A stretch of 64,000 nt of DNA from Lateolabrax maculatus. Taxonomy: Eukaryota > Chordata > Actinopteri > Acropomatiformes > Lateolabracidae. The notes below the pieces were generated by a model. That model searched no databases, was not told the origin of the DNA, and saw nothing but the letters and a program-made list of their open reading frames with translations. Below, one piece after another: positions 50,401-61,833 of this stretch; within the stretch, counting starts at the first letter, position 1; every line of letters begins with the position of its first letter. The position numbers and the translations under genes were made by a program. The stretch is taken from positions 10,890,001-10,954,000 of the forward strand of contig CM062206.1 in the NCBI GenBank assembly GCA_031216445.1, written 5' to 3'.

Positions 50401-53400
50401 ACAAACATCAGATTTGCACCGCTGATACTTCACAAATGAAAGTGCTTAAATCACCGGATATATTAGAAACATACTACGATAACCTGCTTTATTAGAATAT
50501 TCGTTTCAAAAGTTAAAAGTGAAATTAACATGTGTTCTTGGCTGTGTCCACCACAGAACATTTGACTCATGGAGATCAGGGTTGTAACAAGAACGAGGTG
50601 TACCTTGTTGTGATTTGGGACATGTTTGGTAACTGAGGAGGAGCTGCCTTACTGGCATCTTGAGCATGAAGTCCTCTTGGCTGAAGCGAAAGCCAATATC
50701 AGTAACAGTGCGGTGGAAGAAGCTGGTGGGTCGGAGCACCAAGACCAGGTGGAGGTTCCCAGGAAAGGAAGCCTTGAAGAGGGAAAAGAGGTCATATTGA
50801 TGATGCTCTATACGGAGGGTTTAGCATGACACAAAAACTTCAGCGTTCCCAACATCTGCACTTTCACACAGTGCAACATGGACCTGGCACAGGACGAGAA
50901 AAGAACTGAGAAAAAAACATTATCAGGAGAGACTTCAGGTCTAAACCATCCTGTCACTCAGGCGTTTACTGTCAGCCTAATGCATGTAAGGTTCAGTCAC
51001 TACACCCGCTGCACGCGTCATATGCAGCATTTCATCCTCAGGTCGTCTGAGGTTGTTGCCTGAATTTCTGCACAGTTTCTGCAGTATACTAAAGACGACT
51101 CATATTACAACAGTATATCACTAGTCAAGCCTGCTGTAGATGTGATGAGAACTGCAACGAACTACTTTGGCATGCCATATTGTAAAAAAGAGAATATATA
51201 CATACATAATAAAATAATTTGATATTTTATATATAGTTAACTCAATTCGACTCCACATTTACACCATGTAGGTACAAGTGCTCTGCAGCAGGATTTATAC
51301 AGGCTTTTCTTATCAATGCATGTGACGTAACCTCTGACATTCATTTGTCCTGACCTGACCACGGGGGCCGTTGATGCACGCTTCAGATTTCAGGACAGCC
51401 ATGCATTAAGAAAAAAAAAAAAAAAAAAAAAAGCCACACATCGGTCCGGTTTCGTTCAGGTGTCCCTCTCAGCCAATGGCATGACGAAGCAGAAGCGCGC
51501 CGCGCCGCACCGCACCGCACCGCAGTGCCGCACTCCCCGCAGCCTGCCGCATTCCCTCCTGCCCGCCCAGCAAACTTTCCCCCCCCAAAAAACTCTGCAG
51601 ACGGCGAACGCGACTAATCAGCAGCTCATTACCGGGTTCCGGCGAATCTTCGGTATTCCCCGCCGGTAAAAGCAATCAGCCACGGTGTTGGACGCCATCT
51701 CGGTTAAATGTGAAGTTCCCGCCCGTCCGGTGGAAATCGGTGCCAAGCTGAGGGCGCGCAGCTCCCTGCGGCCGCCTGCTGCCGCTCAGACGGAGGGTGG
51801 CAGCGCTGACTGCACCGTTTCCCCACCGCCCGCCTTCCTCCTCATCCTCTCCCTCTTCCCAGCGCCCCGCGTCATCGCTGCATTTTTGCTTACTCATACG
51901 TTTGCAGCAATATGCAACGGGACACTGAGTGCAGACAGAGTGTGTGGGATGTTCTCCAGGCTGCACAACTCGTGGAACCATGCACCGGGCCGAGACACGC
52001 CTTTTGGTTTTTATGCAGAATAATAGTTTGATCTTTCTGGCGCCGTCCTTTATTGCTCAGGTTTTCAGCACCACGGACAGCAACTCATAAATCTCACAGC
52101 AGCCTATAGGCACAGCCCCGTTGCAGCTATTCGTCTTATGCATGATGTCTGAACTGTCTAGTAGGAATATTGATCGGATACAAATAGCCTTGAGGAAAAG
52201 AAAAAAAAAATAAATAAACGAAATATGAAACTCACTGCTATCCTCGCAAGTGCAGTTTTGATAGAGGCCCATGTATCCAGTCTCCGGTCTAAAATGATGA
52301 TGAATTTTACTCCGGGTTGCCTCGTTCTGCAAGACAAATTAGGCAGTTGTATAGTTGTTATGTCAGTCTGTGCAATCATTTAACATTTGGTGATTTAAAG
52401 CCATCAGACAGGAAACTGGGAAAGGATAACCAGTCAAGAGCAGGCGGATTGGTGGATGCCTAGCTAATTAATTTATACAACTACATACATAAGTTATTTA
52501 TCATCTAAAATACAATGCAATGGCAGTTGATCCAACTTAAGATTTCCTCGTCTCTTTGGAGACAGATGTTGGGACATAGAGGGCATCAGTAGGACATTTG
52601 ACACAGTGAGCTGAGGAGCAGTTAAGGCCAGCTGTGCTCAGAATACAAGTGCCGGGCTTTTGGTGCACTGCAGAAAGGGAGAGGGAGCGAGTCAGACAGG
52701 AATAGATGAAGGAGGACGCACCGAGGGATGAGAGTGAGGTATGTAAAGACTTTGGCTAAAGCTTCCTCGGGAATGTCACTGAAGGCTGAACACTCTGGGA
52801 GGGTGATGATGACACTGGAGTCTTCCCCACGACCGCCTGGAGAGAAAGTCAGAAAGAAACAATCAGATACAAATATGTCTAGATACGCTTTTAGAGTGTA
52901 AAACATTGTGGGAAGCGAGGCGCTTCAGTCACTAAAAACTCTGAGGAGGATGGCACACACAAATCAAACAGCTGATAGAGGATTGTAAGCACTGTAACTC
53001 TTACCTGACAGGTATGCCACCTGTTTCTCTATGTAGCCTCCCACCTCCTTCAGGCTTACAGGGACAGTCACCTCTGGAAGAGGATGCACAAATTATAAAC
53101 AACAACAGGCTGTGGTGTGCACTGAAAAACAGAGGGCGTCGTCAATAAACCAAATATTACTTAAATTAAAATAATCAGTTGATGCAGATCGCTGTTTTAT
53201 GCAGAGGTTGTCTACTTATTTAATAAGGGAAATCTGAAAAAACCTAACCGTCCTGAAGAAGATCATCACAGCTCAAAACATTATCAGTCATGCACACAGA
53301 AAAGAATTGTTAATCTATCATAGTCAAAACAGCCTATGATTTTTTTTTTTTTTTTAGCATTGCTTTCAATGAAGTCACATGGTGGCCTAAATAATGTTTC

Positions 53401-56400
53401 AAAGGCTTCTTCACCGTGACAACCACACTGAACCATTTGTCACTGAGGTTTTGACATGAAAGTGCTCACTTTTTAAAGATAGCGACTCTCATCGGCTTTA
53501 ATCTGAAAATAGAGATTTTTTGCTTTCTTTAATTATTAACCGATGCTCCCTGATAATACTCAGCAGATACTGTAGTTGGAAATGCTGCATCTGGTGCTAG
53601 TGAGACATAGTAGACAAGTAAGACATCATTAAAATGCATTAGCTCATTTATTGTATCTAAACTGATGTTGGTGTGGTGTTAAATTGACTGGCAGATGGCC
53701 TGGTGTCTCATGCTTGGTGCAATAAGTGTTTTAGTCTAAGTGGCCAATAAATGCACACAGTCTCTTACAGAGCAGTCAGTGTAGTTTTTACACGTGTCCT
53801 TTTGTGCGCCAAGAAATATCCAACCTGATATGTAGAAGGCAGACACACTGACCTGTGCATCATGTCGAGACTGTATAAGCTCACATTGCATTTAAAACTA
53901 AATTAATGCAACAGACATAGGAACAAAAATGTAACACAGTATTAAGGCACTAACTTACTAAAAACATACTAAACTAAATGTCTCTGCCCCTGTTCAGCGG
54001 TTTATGCAACAAATCAACATGGTAGTAGCATTTAATGTGCTCACAGTTCATCGTTTCCTCATCCATAATGGATAGAAACATTAAAAAAACTATTGGCGCA
54101 GAGAAAAAGAAAAACACAGAGTCAGAAAAGAAACAGAGAGGGGGGAGGAGGTGTTAATTTCCATGCGTCGACTGCAGTAATAGTGTCCGTCAGGCTGTCA
54201 GGGAGCAAGTAATGAGCTCTACCGGTACCTGCTGAATATTTGATGCGTGTCTGCAACACAGAGGAGCTGAGCCAAGCTGGGCCCGAGCAGGACCAATGGC
54301 TGGACTGCACACCACACAGATGCAGGGTAAAGTTACCGTCACACTGGAATAGTTATATAACCCTTTGTGCCACAAGACTTTCAGGAAGTGGAGATAGGTC
54401 TTAAATGAACAGATGTCTTGTTAATTATGTCATGTTAACATTTTCCATTGGGATAACTGCAATATACAGGCGTATAATGCTGTAAATTATTTATATAAAA
54501 CAGTGTGTGAGCTAGTGAAATGTGAAACAGTACATGATTCTTATGGTTTATATAATGGAAATGTGTAAGGTGCAAATCATATAAATAACATGCCAATGAC
54601 CAAATCTGATAAATAAATTATAAGCAGGTCTGAGTGTACTAAAGTGGATGTTAAAAAAAAAAAACAAGCAAAGGATACACAAGCACACACACTGCAGACC
54701 TCTGCTGCATTTGATCAAAGGAAGGGCAGCCTGTGCTGCAAACTGCAACGTTGTAAATAAACTTGCCAGTTTGTGGAGGTACTGTACTCTTCCTTCACCC
54801 TGCCCAACAACCAGCTCATCACATGATTGAATTCATTTAAGGACGCTGCCAGATGAAATGCCTTGTAGCCTGACAATTATGCCTGACAGTGCACAACTTA
54901 AGGAGAACTAAGCATGTTAAGCATTAACAATTCCCTTATACACTCACATTTTTAAACAATTAAAGGTAACAAACGTTTATGCAATACTCAAACTACTTAA
55001 GCACCAGTTTTCTTTTCCTTAAGGAACTGCTGTGGTTCCCTTTGAGCTTGTGGCATAACCTTCCCGGGTGACATGCAGGAAAGCGTGCACAGGCAAAAGT
55101 CAAATAACGTCTGTTTGCTGTTCTGTTCTTACACACAGAGAACGAGGAATGTTTGCAGTAAGGATGGAAACAGAGATTTCCTGCCAGTTAAACAGACCCA
55201 GACTCAGACCAATCCTTCCAGTCTGAAGGCAGGGAGCTTATCTCTGTTGTCCAAACAGTGATAACCGTCTACACTTAGTTCATTACATACAGCTCCTATC
55301 AAAATCACTCACTCCCTTGTACTTTTTCATGTTTTATTATTCTATTATTTTTTATTATTCTACACTGAAAAGCAGAAAAAATACTTTTATGTCCAAGTGA
55401 AAACAAATCTCTACAAATTGAGGCATGTCCAAGGATTCAAAGGGGTGTGTATACATTTTATAGGCACTGTGAGATGTCAATATTAACAGCTGGCAAATTA
55501 TGAAAGTTCCATGAAAAGTGTTCCATGTGATTGGTCTTTTCACAGGAAATGGCTCTGGCAGAACAATATATAATGTTCTATACTGGCTGACTAATTGATG
55601 GTAAACAGTACTCACAAAGTACAGTAAATCTTAGTGAATCATAAAGAAAAAGCAGCAAAAAGAGGCTAGAACCCAGCATGGATGTTGTTTTCAATCTGAT
55701 TTTGTAGAGACCCAAAAAGCAGACACATGTAATCCCTCGTAGAGCAAGAAATCCCCTCTTACACATACAAACATGTTCATGGTACACAGAGGCCTAGCTT
55801 CATACTGCTTTTAGGTCATGAAGTATTTTGCTAAACAAAGCTTTCAGTGCTAAGGGGATTAGACTGGTGGGTGGCTGCATTCTGATAAAAAAAAAAAAAA
55901 AAGGGTAGAAGAAAATTGTGTATTGTACCCGCTGGGATACATGAAAACTTGATTGGTTTTAGACCAGAAAGGCCTAGATGGTAAACCCTTGAAAAAAGTC
56001 TTACATATCTGTTGCTGGGAAGCCACTATGCCTTCAATGCTACATGGTTTGCATGGCTTTCTATCTTAAAATGTTATCAGTCTTTATCACACTGCTGTCA
56101 GCAAAAAGAAAAAATGTAATTAGTTCATGGTAGCAGCTGGAATACTTGTTTACAGTTTACACAGACTTGAACTGATAAGCAGGACAACACCAAAAGTCTT
56201 CTACTGGGTGTTGTCTAACAACACAGTCATGAGGCCCTGTCTCATGAGCATTGTGTATATCCTAGGTTTACTTTGAAAATCTCACATTCTTTAAATGAGC
56301 CAAAGGGTCACCCACTTATGGGATGCACGTTGGAGCGCGAGTGATTTAACACGATATTGAGAATGATATTGTGCAGGTGTAGCGGCGTGAGGGCAAAAGG

Positions 56401-57631
56401 TGAGCTATGTCAAGGATAATGTATCATCAATGAAGTAAATGATGGATCTATGATTACTGTTTCACACAGCACTGTGTTCTTTATGCTCACCACTGCATCC
56501 CCCCTGTACGAAGATTAGGACAAACCCAGAGTTCAAGGCTCACATTTCACACACAAAGAAAAGAAATGTCACCTGGTATAAATAGAAATTGAGCGTGGCC
56601 TTTTGCCTGCAGTCCCTGTTACCTACACACCCCAGCCAAGGTACAAAGAACCCACGGGACATAAACAGGCAAAAGCACATCAATTAAACAAAAACGCAAG
56701 GCTGCCAAGATCCTAAAGTAATCACATTAGCCTCTGGAGGAGGCTCTTCCATGGAGCTGTCAATCACATCAGGTGCTATTTCTGTCCATCATCTTGCCTT
56801 TATTCTCCATTTATTTGCCAAAATGCAAAATACACCTTCAGAATGATGCCTGACAAATATATATAAATAAATATATGTCAGTCAGTAAGTCTTTTGGAAA
56901 AATAATTTTTTTTTTGGTCAATTACATTATTGTATCAAAAATACCATAGCATTTTCTGCACTAAATTCAGTTGCTGCTTTAGGATAACAATTGTTATACA
57001 TGTCACAGTTTATTAGCCTTGTAATTCAACACACGATGTAGCAACATACCCCGAATAATGAAAGCATTCAAATGGGTTAGTTGACAGCAACAGCATGCAT
57101 TTTTCTTCCATCACTGTCCAACACTGATTTACAGACCACAGTCTGATATAGATATTCAGGCTACAAATCATTATTATGGATAAATATCTATCCATCTGTG
57201 ATGGCTTAAAATAGCTGACATAATCCCTGCAATGGCCCACTGTGGGGAAAAAAAGCTGGCACGTCAATAATACTGACTAACCTAAGATACAGGGTGCAGT
57301 TCTCGTTACCTCCCGTAATGGTTCTCAGAAGTTACAAATGAACGCTGTAAATCAAACTAAATGCACTTCTGCCACAGTGCATTTCAGTTTCAGTCTACTG
57401 AACTGTGCTAATAGAGTGTAGTATTGAGAAATAGTTTTAGAGCAGAAGCAGGATTATATTGCCTGCTAGTGGCTACTAGAAGTTAAATGAGGACTGAAAG
57501 CATCATGTGTACTCACGCTGAAGAGTGCTCTCTAGCTGGGAGCCAGCCTGCAGAAGGTAGCGGTAGCTCTCCATCTCCTCCTTGGGCTCTTTCTCCGGCT
57601 CTCTCTCCTCCTGCAGTGAGGCTGGGCCCAT
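38664..57631 (-). CDS. mcf2: MCF2/DBL RhoGEF, long form, 30 coding exons
   Basis: MCF2 (Dbl) is a cytoplasmic guanine nucleotide exchange factor for Rho-family GTPases. I reconstructed 30 coding exons, all in matching phase: 3,330 nt, 1,109 aa. Order: unique N-terminus (1-38), Sec14/CRAL-TRIO-like (39-209), spectrin-like coiled coil (about 260-505), DH (about 615-800), PH (about 805-930), linker, SH3 (about 1,027-1,095). The protein follows human MCF2 closely (VLVLRPTSFFHRT, NKPRSEALWRQ, LDSYLLKPVQRLTKYQ) and unlike canonical short human MCF2 keeps an SH3 domain as MCF2L does. Position beside f9 and atp11c, on the minus strand, is as in human, so mcf2 is preferred over mcf2l. Start: first ATG (57,631) after an in-frame stop; upstream exons are not excluded. 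Exon coordinates are given in the block entries below. Two introns use GC donors. Confidence 0.9.
40870..41141 (-). other. GC-rich open frame with splice signals, possible alternative mcf2 exon
   Basis: The minus strand is open from ATG at 41,141 through a Pro/Ala-rich stretch (PEPPSPKPPATAPAAPPSPP) to a donor, CAGTG|GTAAAC at 40,870. That donor leaves phase 2, which is the phase needed to enter mcf2 exon 26. There is also an acceptor (pyrimidine tract then CCTGCAG) at 41,055, but entry there would be phase 0, which matches neither exon 24 (phase 1) nor exon 25 (phase 2). So it cannot be a simple cassette. It could be an alternative first exon of an SH3-only form, or just a GC-rich patch. Confidence 0.25.
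41266..41294. repeat. (TG)n microsatellite in mcf2 intron
   Basis: About 14 TG units in the intron between exons 25 and 26. Confidence 0.95.
41990..43643 (-). CDS. mcf2: mcf2 exons 22-24: PH domain
   Basis: Exons: 43,422-43,643; 42,460-42,552; 41,990-42,068. The pleckstrin-homology domain follows the DH directly: GRVLMQGSFSVWISHKKG, RFKPMQRHLFLYERALLFCK, PSYSFKHCLK|MTAVGITENVKGD, KKFEIWYSGREEVYVVQ, and VEVKMAWLNELRRIL, whose invariant Trp closes the C-terminal helix. In Dbl proteins this module binds phosphoinositides and assists exchange. Exon 24 ends at a weak donor (AGAG|GTCTGAG), phase 1. The introns are 391-869 bp and carry only AT-rich sequence and one fish repeat fragment (42,340-42,413). 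Confidence 0.92.
42340..42413. repeat. Teleost interspersed repeat fragment in mcf2 intron
   Basis: The stretch AATAATTGACTATCAAAACTGTTGCCAATTAATTTTCTGTCAGTCCACTAATTGTTGCAGCTCTAG matches one end of the same common fish repeat seen at 35,069-35,334 (ends ...GTTGCAGCYCTAG). Confidence 0.55.
43805..46297 (-). CDS. mcf2: mcf2 exons 14-21: linker and DH (RhoGEF) domain
   Basis: Exons: 46,221-46,297; 45,918-46,003; 45,717-45,783; 45,430-45,545; 44,835-44,904; 44,639-44,731; 44,365-44,457; 43,805-43,930. Exon 14 is a basic linker (FTFDLSLPGKRTSRKSPN). The DH domain begins at LKRHVMRELIETERMYVEEL and contains the three conserved regions: the ETERMYVEELL helix, ILFGNMPEIYNFHS, and LLKPVQRLTKYQLLLKELL followed by LLKSVNDSMHQIAITGY. 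These are the catalytic GTPase-binding surfaces of the Dbl family. Exon 17 ends CATAGCAG before GCAAGTG, a second GC donor; joined to exon 18 it gives FHSR|VFLQDLEGC, as in human FHNDIFLSSLENC. A GT alternative 5 bases downstream would delete three residues net. I judge the domain intact. Confidence 0.92.
47530..47551. repeat. (TG)n microsatellite at the exon 13 donor of mcf2
   Basis: Eleven GT units on the plus strand (CA on the transcribed strand) begin just beyond the donor GTACAATACACAC of exon 13. CA repeats placed this close to a 5' splice site can bind hnRNP L and modulate splicing in other genes. Confidence 0.95.
47558..49390 (-). CDS. mcf2: mcf2 exons 8-13: spectrin-like region
   Basis: Exons: 49,275-49,390; 49,010-49,124; 48,652-48,771; 48,323-48,514; 48,026-48,217; 47,558-47,729. 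The region is helical and coiled-coil-like, with landmarks LRDMESAFDGFFEKHHLKL, QIIILHGHQLSAGHHYAMAL, RCNELRHYCDTL, LLANQLVDKFQSKEG and RKLADKHVRPVQLVAPRPEN, all close to human MCF2. Exon 8 ends CAGAG followed by GCAAGG, not GT: the reading frame and homology (WETVQR|LLAQLRDMESAF) require this GC donor. Exons 11 and 12 are both 192 nt. (TG)n microsatellites lie in adjacent introns at 48,260-48,303 and 47,530-47,551, the latter starting just 7 bp after the exon 13 donor junction. Confidence 0.9.
48260..48303. repeat. (TG)n microsatellite in mcf2 intron
   Basis: About 22 GT units with two GC interruptions, lying between exons 11 and 12, about 20 bp from the exon 11 donor. Confidence 0.95.
49476..57631 (-). 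CDS. mcf2: mcf2 exons 1-7: N-terminus and Sec14-like domain
   Basis: Exons: 57,517-57,631; 53,005-53,073; 52,722-52,836; 52,236-52,326; 50,653-50,772; 50,012-50,128; 49,476-49,625. Exon 1 encodes a Glu-rich leader (MGPASLQEEREPEKEPKEEM...). Exons 2-6 encode the Sec14/CRAL-TRIO-like fold, with landmarks VAYLSGGRG, FIIILDRRLDTW, RIA|ASFPGNLHLVLVLRP, FRFSQEDFMLKMP and YIDENQLTSEFGGTL. This domain binds phosphoinositides and autoinhibits Dbl proteins in mammals. Exon 7 is the connector (IAQMLQGFGTDLAETDLPDE). All introns here are GT-AG; exon 3 ends with the weaker GTGCGT. Intron 1 (53,074-57,516) has no recognised exon. The alternative first exon lies in the intron between exons 4 and 5 and joins exon 5 in phase 0. 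Confidence 0.88.
51440..51960 (-). promoter_or_regulatory. mcf2: CpG-rich internal promoter of mcf2
   Basis: CpG density is far above the local background from about 51,480 to 51,890, including CGCACCGCACCGCACCGCA-type repeats at 51,505-51,525. A poly-A run of 22 at 51,411-51,432 marks its left edge. The patch surrounds the alternative first exon at 51,633-51,698. Its 5' side (51,700-51,960) would hold the leader and core promoter. Long open frames on both strands here (for example 51,676-51,981 minus and 51,685-52,023 plus) are consequences of the GC content. Confidence 0.6.
51633..51698 (-). CDS. mcf2: mcf2 alternative first exon (short form)
   Basis: Inside a CpG-rich patch, an ATG at 51,698 in good context (GAGATGG) opens 22 codons, MASNTVADCFYRRGIPKIRRNP, ending exactly at a GTAATG donor. 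Joined to exon 5 in phase 0 it gives ...RRNP|ASFPGNLHLVLVLRPTS. That parallels canonical human MCF2, which starts MAEANPRRGKMRFRRNA and then enters the same ASFPGNLHLV exon. The resulting protein would be 1,001 aa and lack exons 1-4, that is, the first half of the Sec14-like domain. Similarity of the 22 residues to the human leader is modest (basic, ending RRN), but position, phase and CpG context all agree. Confidence 0.75.
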
Positions 57632-58919
57632 TCCCTTAGCCTCTGACACAGGATCAGGCTGAGAGAACCGACACTGCTGTGGGAGGTACTGACAGTAGTC
57701 CAGGCCTCACTTGCTCTTCAGAGTCCCATGGCCCTGCATAGTGTCCCTATATCGAGGCCGGGGGCTACACAGGGAAACTCATGTCCACCTGCCCCTGCGG
57801 GTCGCAAGATCCAGATGGGACGGTTCCCCCGAGGCTGCTGCTGGATCTTCCTGACCTTGAGCTGCATAGAGTGCCTCCACACTGAGCAGCACAGTTACAC
57901 CAGAAGACTTGTCGACATAAGCAGAAAACAGTGGTTTGCTGTCCTGTTGTTGCCCGGGCTGTTTGTGATGTGCCTTTCCCCTTATACACACACATTAGTG
58001 CCGGCAGACTGTCCTGCTCTCAGCAGCAGTCAGCTACTTCAAAATAAACTGGGCTCCATCTGGCCACTGCTATCTGTTTCTGTTGCCCCTCCCCTCCCCT
58101 CCCTCTCTCTCCCTCTCCCTCCCTCCCTCTCTCTCTCTCTCTCTGAGCTTTAGTGCGTCAGCTCTGCACGGTGCAGAGCTCACGAGCCTACACCTGAAAC
58201 ACTGCCAACTCCCTCCCAACTTTTCCTCTCACTTCACACTCCTTCATGCTCCCTTTTGCTGGTTTCCATGCCTCCAGTATAATGCTGACTGTACTACAGT
58301 AGGCTGGATTGTTAGGCCGCCTGGCTGCCATGTTCATGTCCCCACTTTCTCCAGTTTTACTATAATATAGATGCACACACAGTGGAGAATAGATCTATTG
58401 TAAAAAGAAAATGAAAATCTACCGCACCCTCGGCCAACAAGTTTGGCCCATGCAAAGCACAGCCTTTAATACACAACAATCACATTCAAACAGAAGAACA
58501 AATATGAAAGGGTGTCATTGTGTACATACTGATACACAGAGCGTTTCTCAACTCAACTCCCTGCTGCTCAACCCACAACTGCCCTGAATGAATCAGTACT
58601 CATTAACGGTAGACTAAAGTGGAAAAATTGTACATACACACATGGAAATCACCTCTACAAAGTGACTCACAGTGCTTGATGTTTTCTTGATGTGAGGCCA
58701 CACATGGAGCAGTGGGAGAGCAGCAGTAGTCCGTCCTGATACGCAGCCACTCAGCTGATCCAGCTTAGCCTCTCAGCCATCTCATTACTGCACAGCATCT
58801 GCTTAGTGTGGTCAACTACACACACACACACACACACACACAGTCCCAGCCGCCCACACATGCACACATCAGACAGAACCTGCTGTCATAACTGTTGGAG
58901 TAACAAAGCACTACAAGAC
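57632..58919. other. mcf2 leader/promoter region and gap to atp11c
   Basis: Upstream of the long-form ATG there is an open but ATG-less in-frame stretch back to a TGA, then a moderately GC-rich region to about 58,020 with overlapping open frames on both strands (for example 57,728-58,153 plus). I take this as mcf2 leader or promoter and not as a separate gene. A polypyrimidine tract of about 60 nt (CCCT/CT repeats, 58,086-58,144) and an (AC)13 repeat (58,817-58,842) follow. Nothing else is recognised before the end of the atp11c transcript. Confidence 0.5.
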
Positions 58920-61796
58920 ACTGGTTTATCTTCAAAACATTCTGCTTTATTACAGAAAATCTTCAGGTTTTGAATATACTAGTTTCAAAGAGGTACATTC
59001 AGCTTGGAGGTTTGGAGTGTTGAGGCTGGAGACCCAAAGGGCTGGAGGTGGCGAGGTGTCCCTGCTGCATGACGCAGGGCTACTGAGGTGCCTGAAGATA
59101 TCCCACCTCCAGCCCTCACAGACAGGGACAGCGTCCACAACTACAGAGCCTCTCGTGCTTTTTGTTTGTTTTTGTTTTTTTGGACATTTTGATTTTCTTA
59201 CAAAAGTGGCTGGAAAAAGGTTGCATTAAAAATACAATCCATTCGTTTATACTTTTCATTTAGACAGGCAAAACATTAGATTCCAAGATATTTTTAAGCT
59301 CTGAAAATAGCATCTCTGATGTCACTTAAAGGTTTTTTATTTTTTTAACAAAGCAGGCAGCCCCTCTCAGTGTGTACGCTTACATCCGGTATCTCTGGCA
59401 CAGTGCAGTCTGGAGGTGACATGTCACAGAGTAGAACAGCCTCCTCCTCTTTCCTAACATCAGAAAAACATACTGTCTTAGTAGAAAATGATGCTGAAAG
59501 GCCATTTGTTAAGAACAAATCAAGATTAACTTAATTTTTTAACCTCCATTTGGTGTTATCACTGCATGAGCCAATCTATAGATGCACTGTATCAGATGTG
59601 TCAGGCTACAATCAGTATTGTGAAATACAAAGCCAGTACTACAAAGTACTGTACTTGAGTTAATGTTTGAGCAGAGATCAGTGAAGTATTAAACTCTAAA
59701 ATCACCATACTGACTGATTCTAAAACAGTTAACTGTAAAACACAATATAAATGAGTAGTGACAGTTCATCAGTTTGGACCAAGAGTTAAAATAATGTTGC
59801 AAAAGGACTGGCATTGGTTCAGAGGTTCATTTTGGGATACTGAGTGTGTGTTGGGGGGCTGCCTGTCTTTGCATGTATGACAAAGACTATCAAATGGGAT
59901 TGGCACGGACTCGCATCAGGGCTGGAGTAACACAAACAAACTCAACTGGCACAAAACTGACCACCCTCCACAATAAAAAAAGATTTATGTAATAAAAGTA
60001 TAACATTTGTGAGTAAAATTACACTTAACAATAAATATGCCAAATAGACAATATTTGTTTGTGGAAAAAAACAAAAGCAAGAAATATTCAGGAACAGTAT
60101 CTAAAAGTTTTTGAAATCATGGCATGTTTAAATGGAATGTATAAAGCACTACACACAAGGAGTTAAATGAAGGAACAAAAGGCCAAACAAGCCACTCTAT
60201 CATCCTGTCAGTCAGCAAATTTGACCAAAAACAGAAGGAATGAGATGGAGTGTAGAGCCTCACAGTGGAATAAACTGTGTTGACTCGACAGGTCTGGAGT
60301 TGATTATCTTTACACTCCAACTTCAGCCTGCTGAGACAAATTATGCAAACTAGATAATGGGTAATGAACATAAATACCTCATTTAGGCTTTAGTGAATGT
60401 GCGCATTAATGTATACAAAGTGTGTGTCTTATTCTCATCTATCTGATATGTGTATGTGTGTGTGCGTGCTCAGGCATATATATTCATGTACCTTAGTGAC
60501 CATCTACGCAATGAAGAAACCAGTTTACTTAATAGTGCAGGAAATGTCTAACCAAACTACATCAACAAGGTTCAAGTAATCCTGGTTTTCATGACACACG
60601 GGCACTTCTGGCTTTTTTTTTTTTTTTATCCAGTACAGCTGCACGCACTTATGTAACACACAGGCACACACATACACACTGACTTGTCACTTTCAGGTCA
60701 CAATAGTGTCGACAGAATCTGATCGCATTGTGTTCACTTTTTTGGCTTTGAGCAGATGCTATCACACATCTCTACGCTATATACAGTACAGCACATATAT
60801 TAATTTTCTCATCTTAGATGGACTCTTAAATTATCTCTGAGGTTGGAAGATTTAGGTCATGCTCCGAGCAATGTTTCATTGCCAGAATATGCTTAACATC
60901 TCTATCTATCTCTCAATCTTACATACACACACACACTTTTTGGATTGAGTGGTAATATGGCCTCCATTAACCCATTTGATACCTTAGTATTCAAAAGATA
61001 ATGCAGATTCATCATTGGAAACAAATAATCACACAATAATCTATGAACCACAAAACTGTTTAACAGTCTGTTTGCTGCTCTGAGCAGCACTGAAATCACC
61101 TTCAGTAACTTTTCATCCTGAATAATTTGGATCTGTTGATGAGTATATTTCCTGAAACATAACAACCATTTAAAGAAGAACCGATGAAAACCGCAATAGC
61201 TGTAAAGTAGGAAAAACCTTTCAAAGTGTAACCGTTGAGGATGGAATAATCATGTCTTAGTAAAAACTTTGCAGAATACAGTGACTGAACATCAGTGGAG
61301 TGAAGCGTTCTATTGAGCCTTCTTTCATGCAGGTGAACCATTCTTGGAGTGGATAGTACAACTGCTTGTTAAAACACAGCAGTTGAGTAGAGCTACTGAC
61401 AAGGCAGCCGTGTATGCATTCATTTGTAAGCTAGTATTTAAAAAAAGAAGTAAAAGAAAGGAAACTCATGCCTGTCATCTGAGTAGATATTTAAAAAAAA
61501 TAATACAGGGCACTGCTCTGCATGCATGCATGGGGGGTTGGGAGTTGTTGGGATTGGGCAGAGAAGGACGGAGCAGAGAGACACAAGTCAAAAGACTGCC
61601 AAACCCCTTTTTATCCCTTCCCCCCAGTCAGCACATCTCTCTTTTTCTGCTAATTTTTTTCCTTCCTCTTCTTCTCCTCCTGTTCTTTTCAGATCAGGCA
61701 TGATGGCAGACAGCTCTGACCTGACTGGCATGGAATCCTGAAAGTGGCTGATGCCACTGTTGTTGTGAGTTTTTGCTGCCTTTCACTCGCGCCCCA
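58920..61796 (-). other. atp11c: atp11c 3' UTR (inferred, long terminal exon)
   Basis: A minus-strand AATAAA (plus TTTATT at 58,946-58,951) marks a likely transcript end at about 58,920-58,930. Between it and the candidate terminal coding exon at 61,797-61,833 there is no recognisable coding sequence or splice structure, so this is probably a 3' UTR of about 2.9 kb. A T-run at 60,613-60,627 and AT-rich segments are present. The 119-aa plus-strand frame at 61,344-61,703 has no identifiable relatives. Confidence 0.5.
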
Positions 61797-61833
61797 TCAG
61801 GTGCTTGTAGGATAGTGGTGTGACAGCTGCGAT
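61797..61833 (-). CDS. atp11c: Candidate alternative last coding exon of atp11c
   Basis: A good acceptor (TTTTTCAG) precedes 37 nt. When entered in phase 2 from the 32-nt exon at 62,121-62,152, this reads RSQLSHHYPTST and a TGA stop. Both pieces lie downstream of the standard terminal exon and before the only strong polyadenylation signal. I infer an alternative C-terminus, as mammalian ATP11C also has spliced C-terminal variants. It could instead be untranslated. Confidence 0.4.

Noticed and set aside
38664..57631. Naming the RhoGEF mcf2l instead of mcf2 because of its SH3 domain
   Set aside because: The Sec14, spectrin and DH-PH sequence and the f9/atp11c neighbours fit MCF2 better; an SH3 may simply be ancestral and lost from canonical human MCF2.
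57728..58153. 141-aa plus-strand open frame, the second longest in the window
   Set aside because: It overlaps the mcf2 leader/promoter on the other strand, ends in a CT-repeat translation (Leu/Ser/Pro run), and has no recognisable domain.
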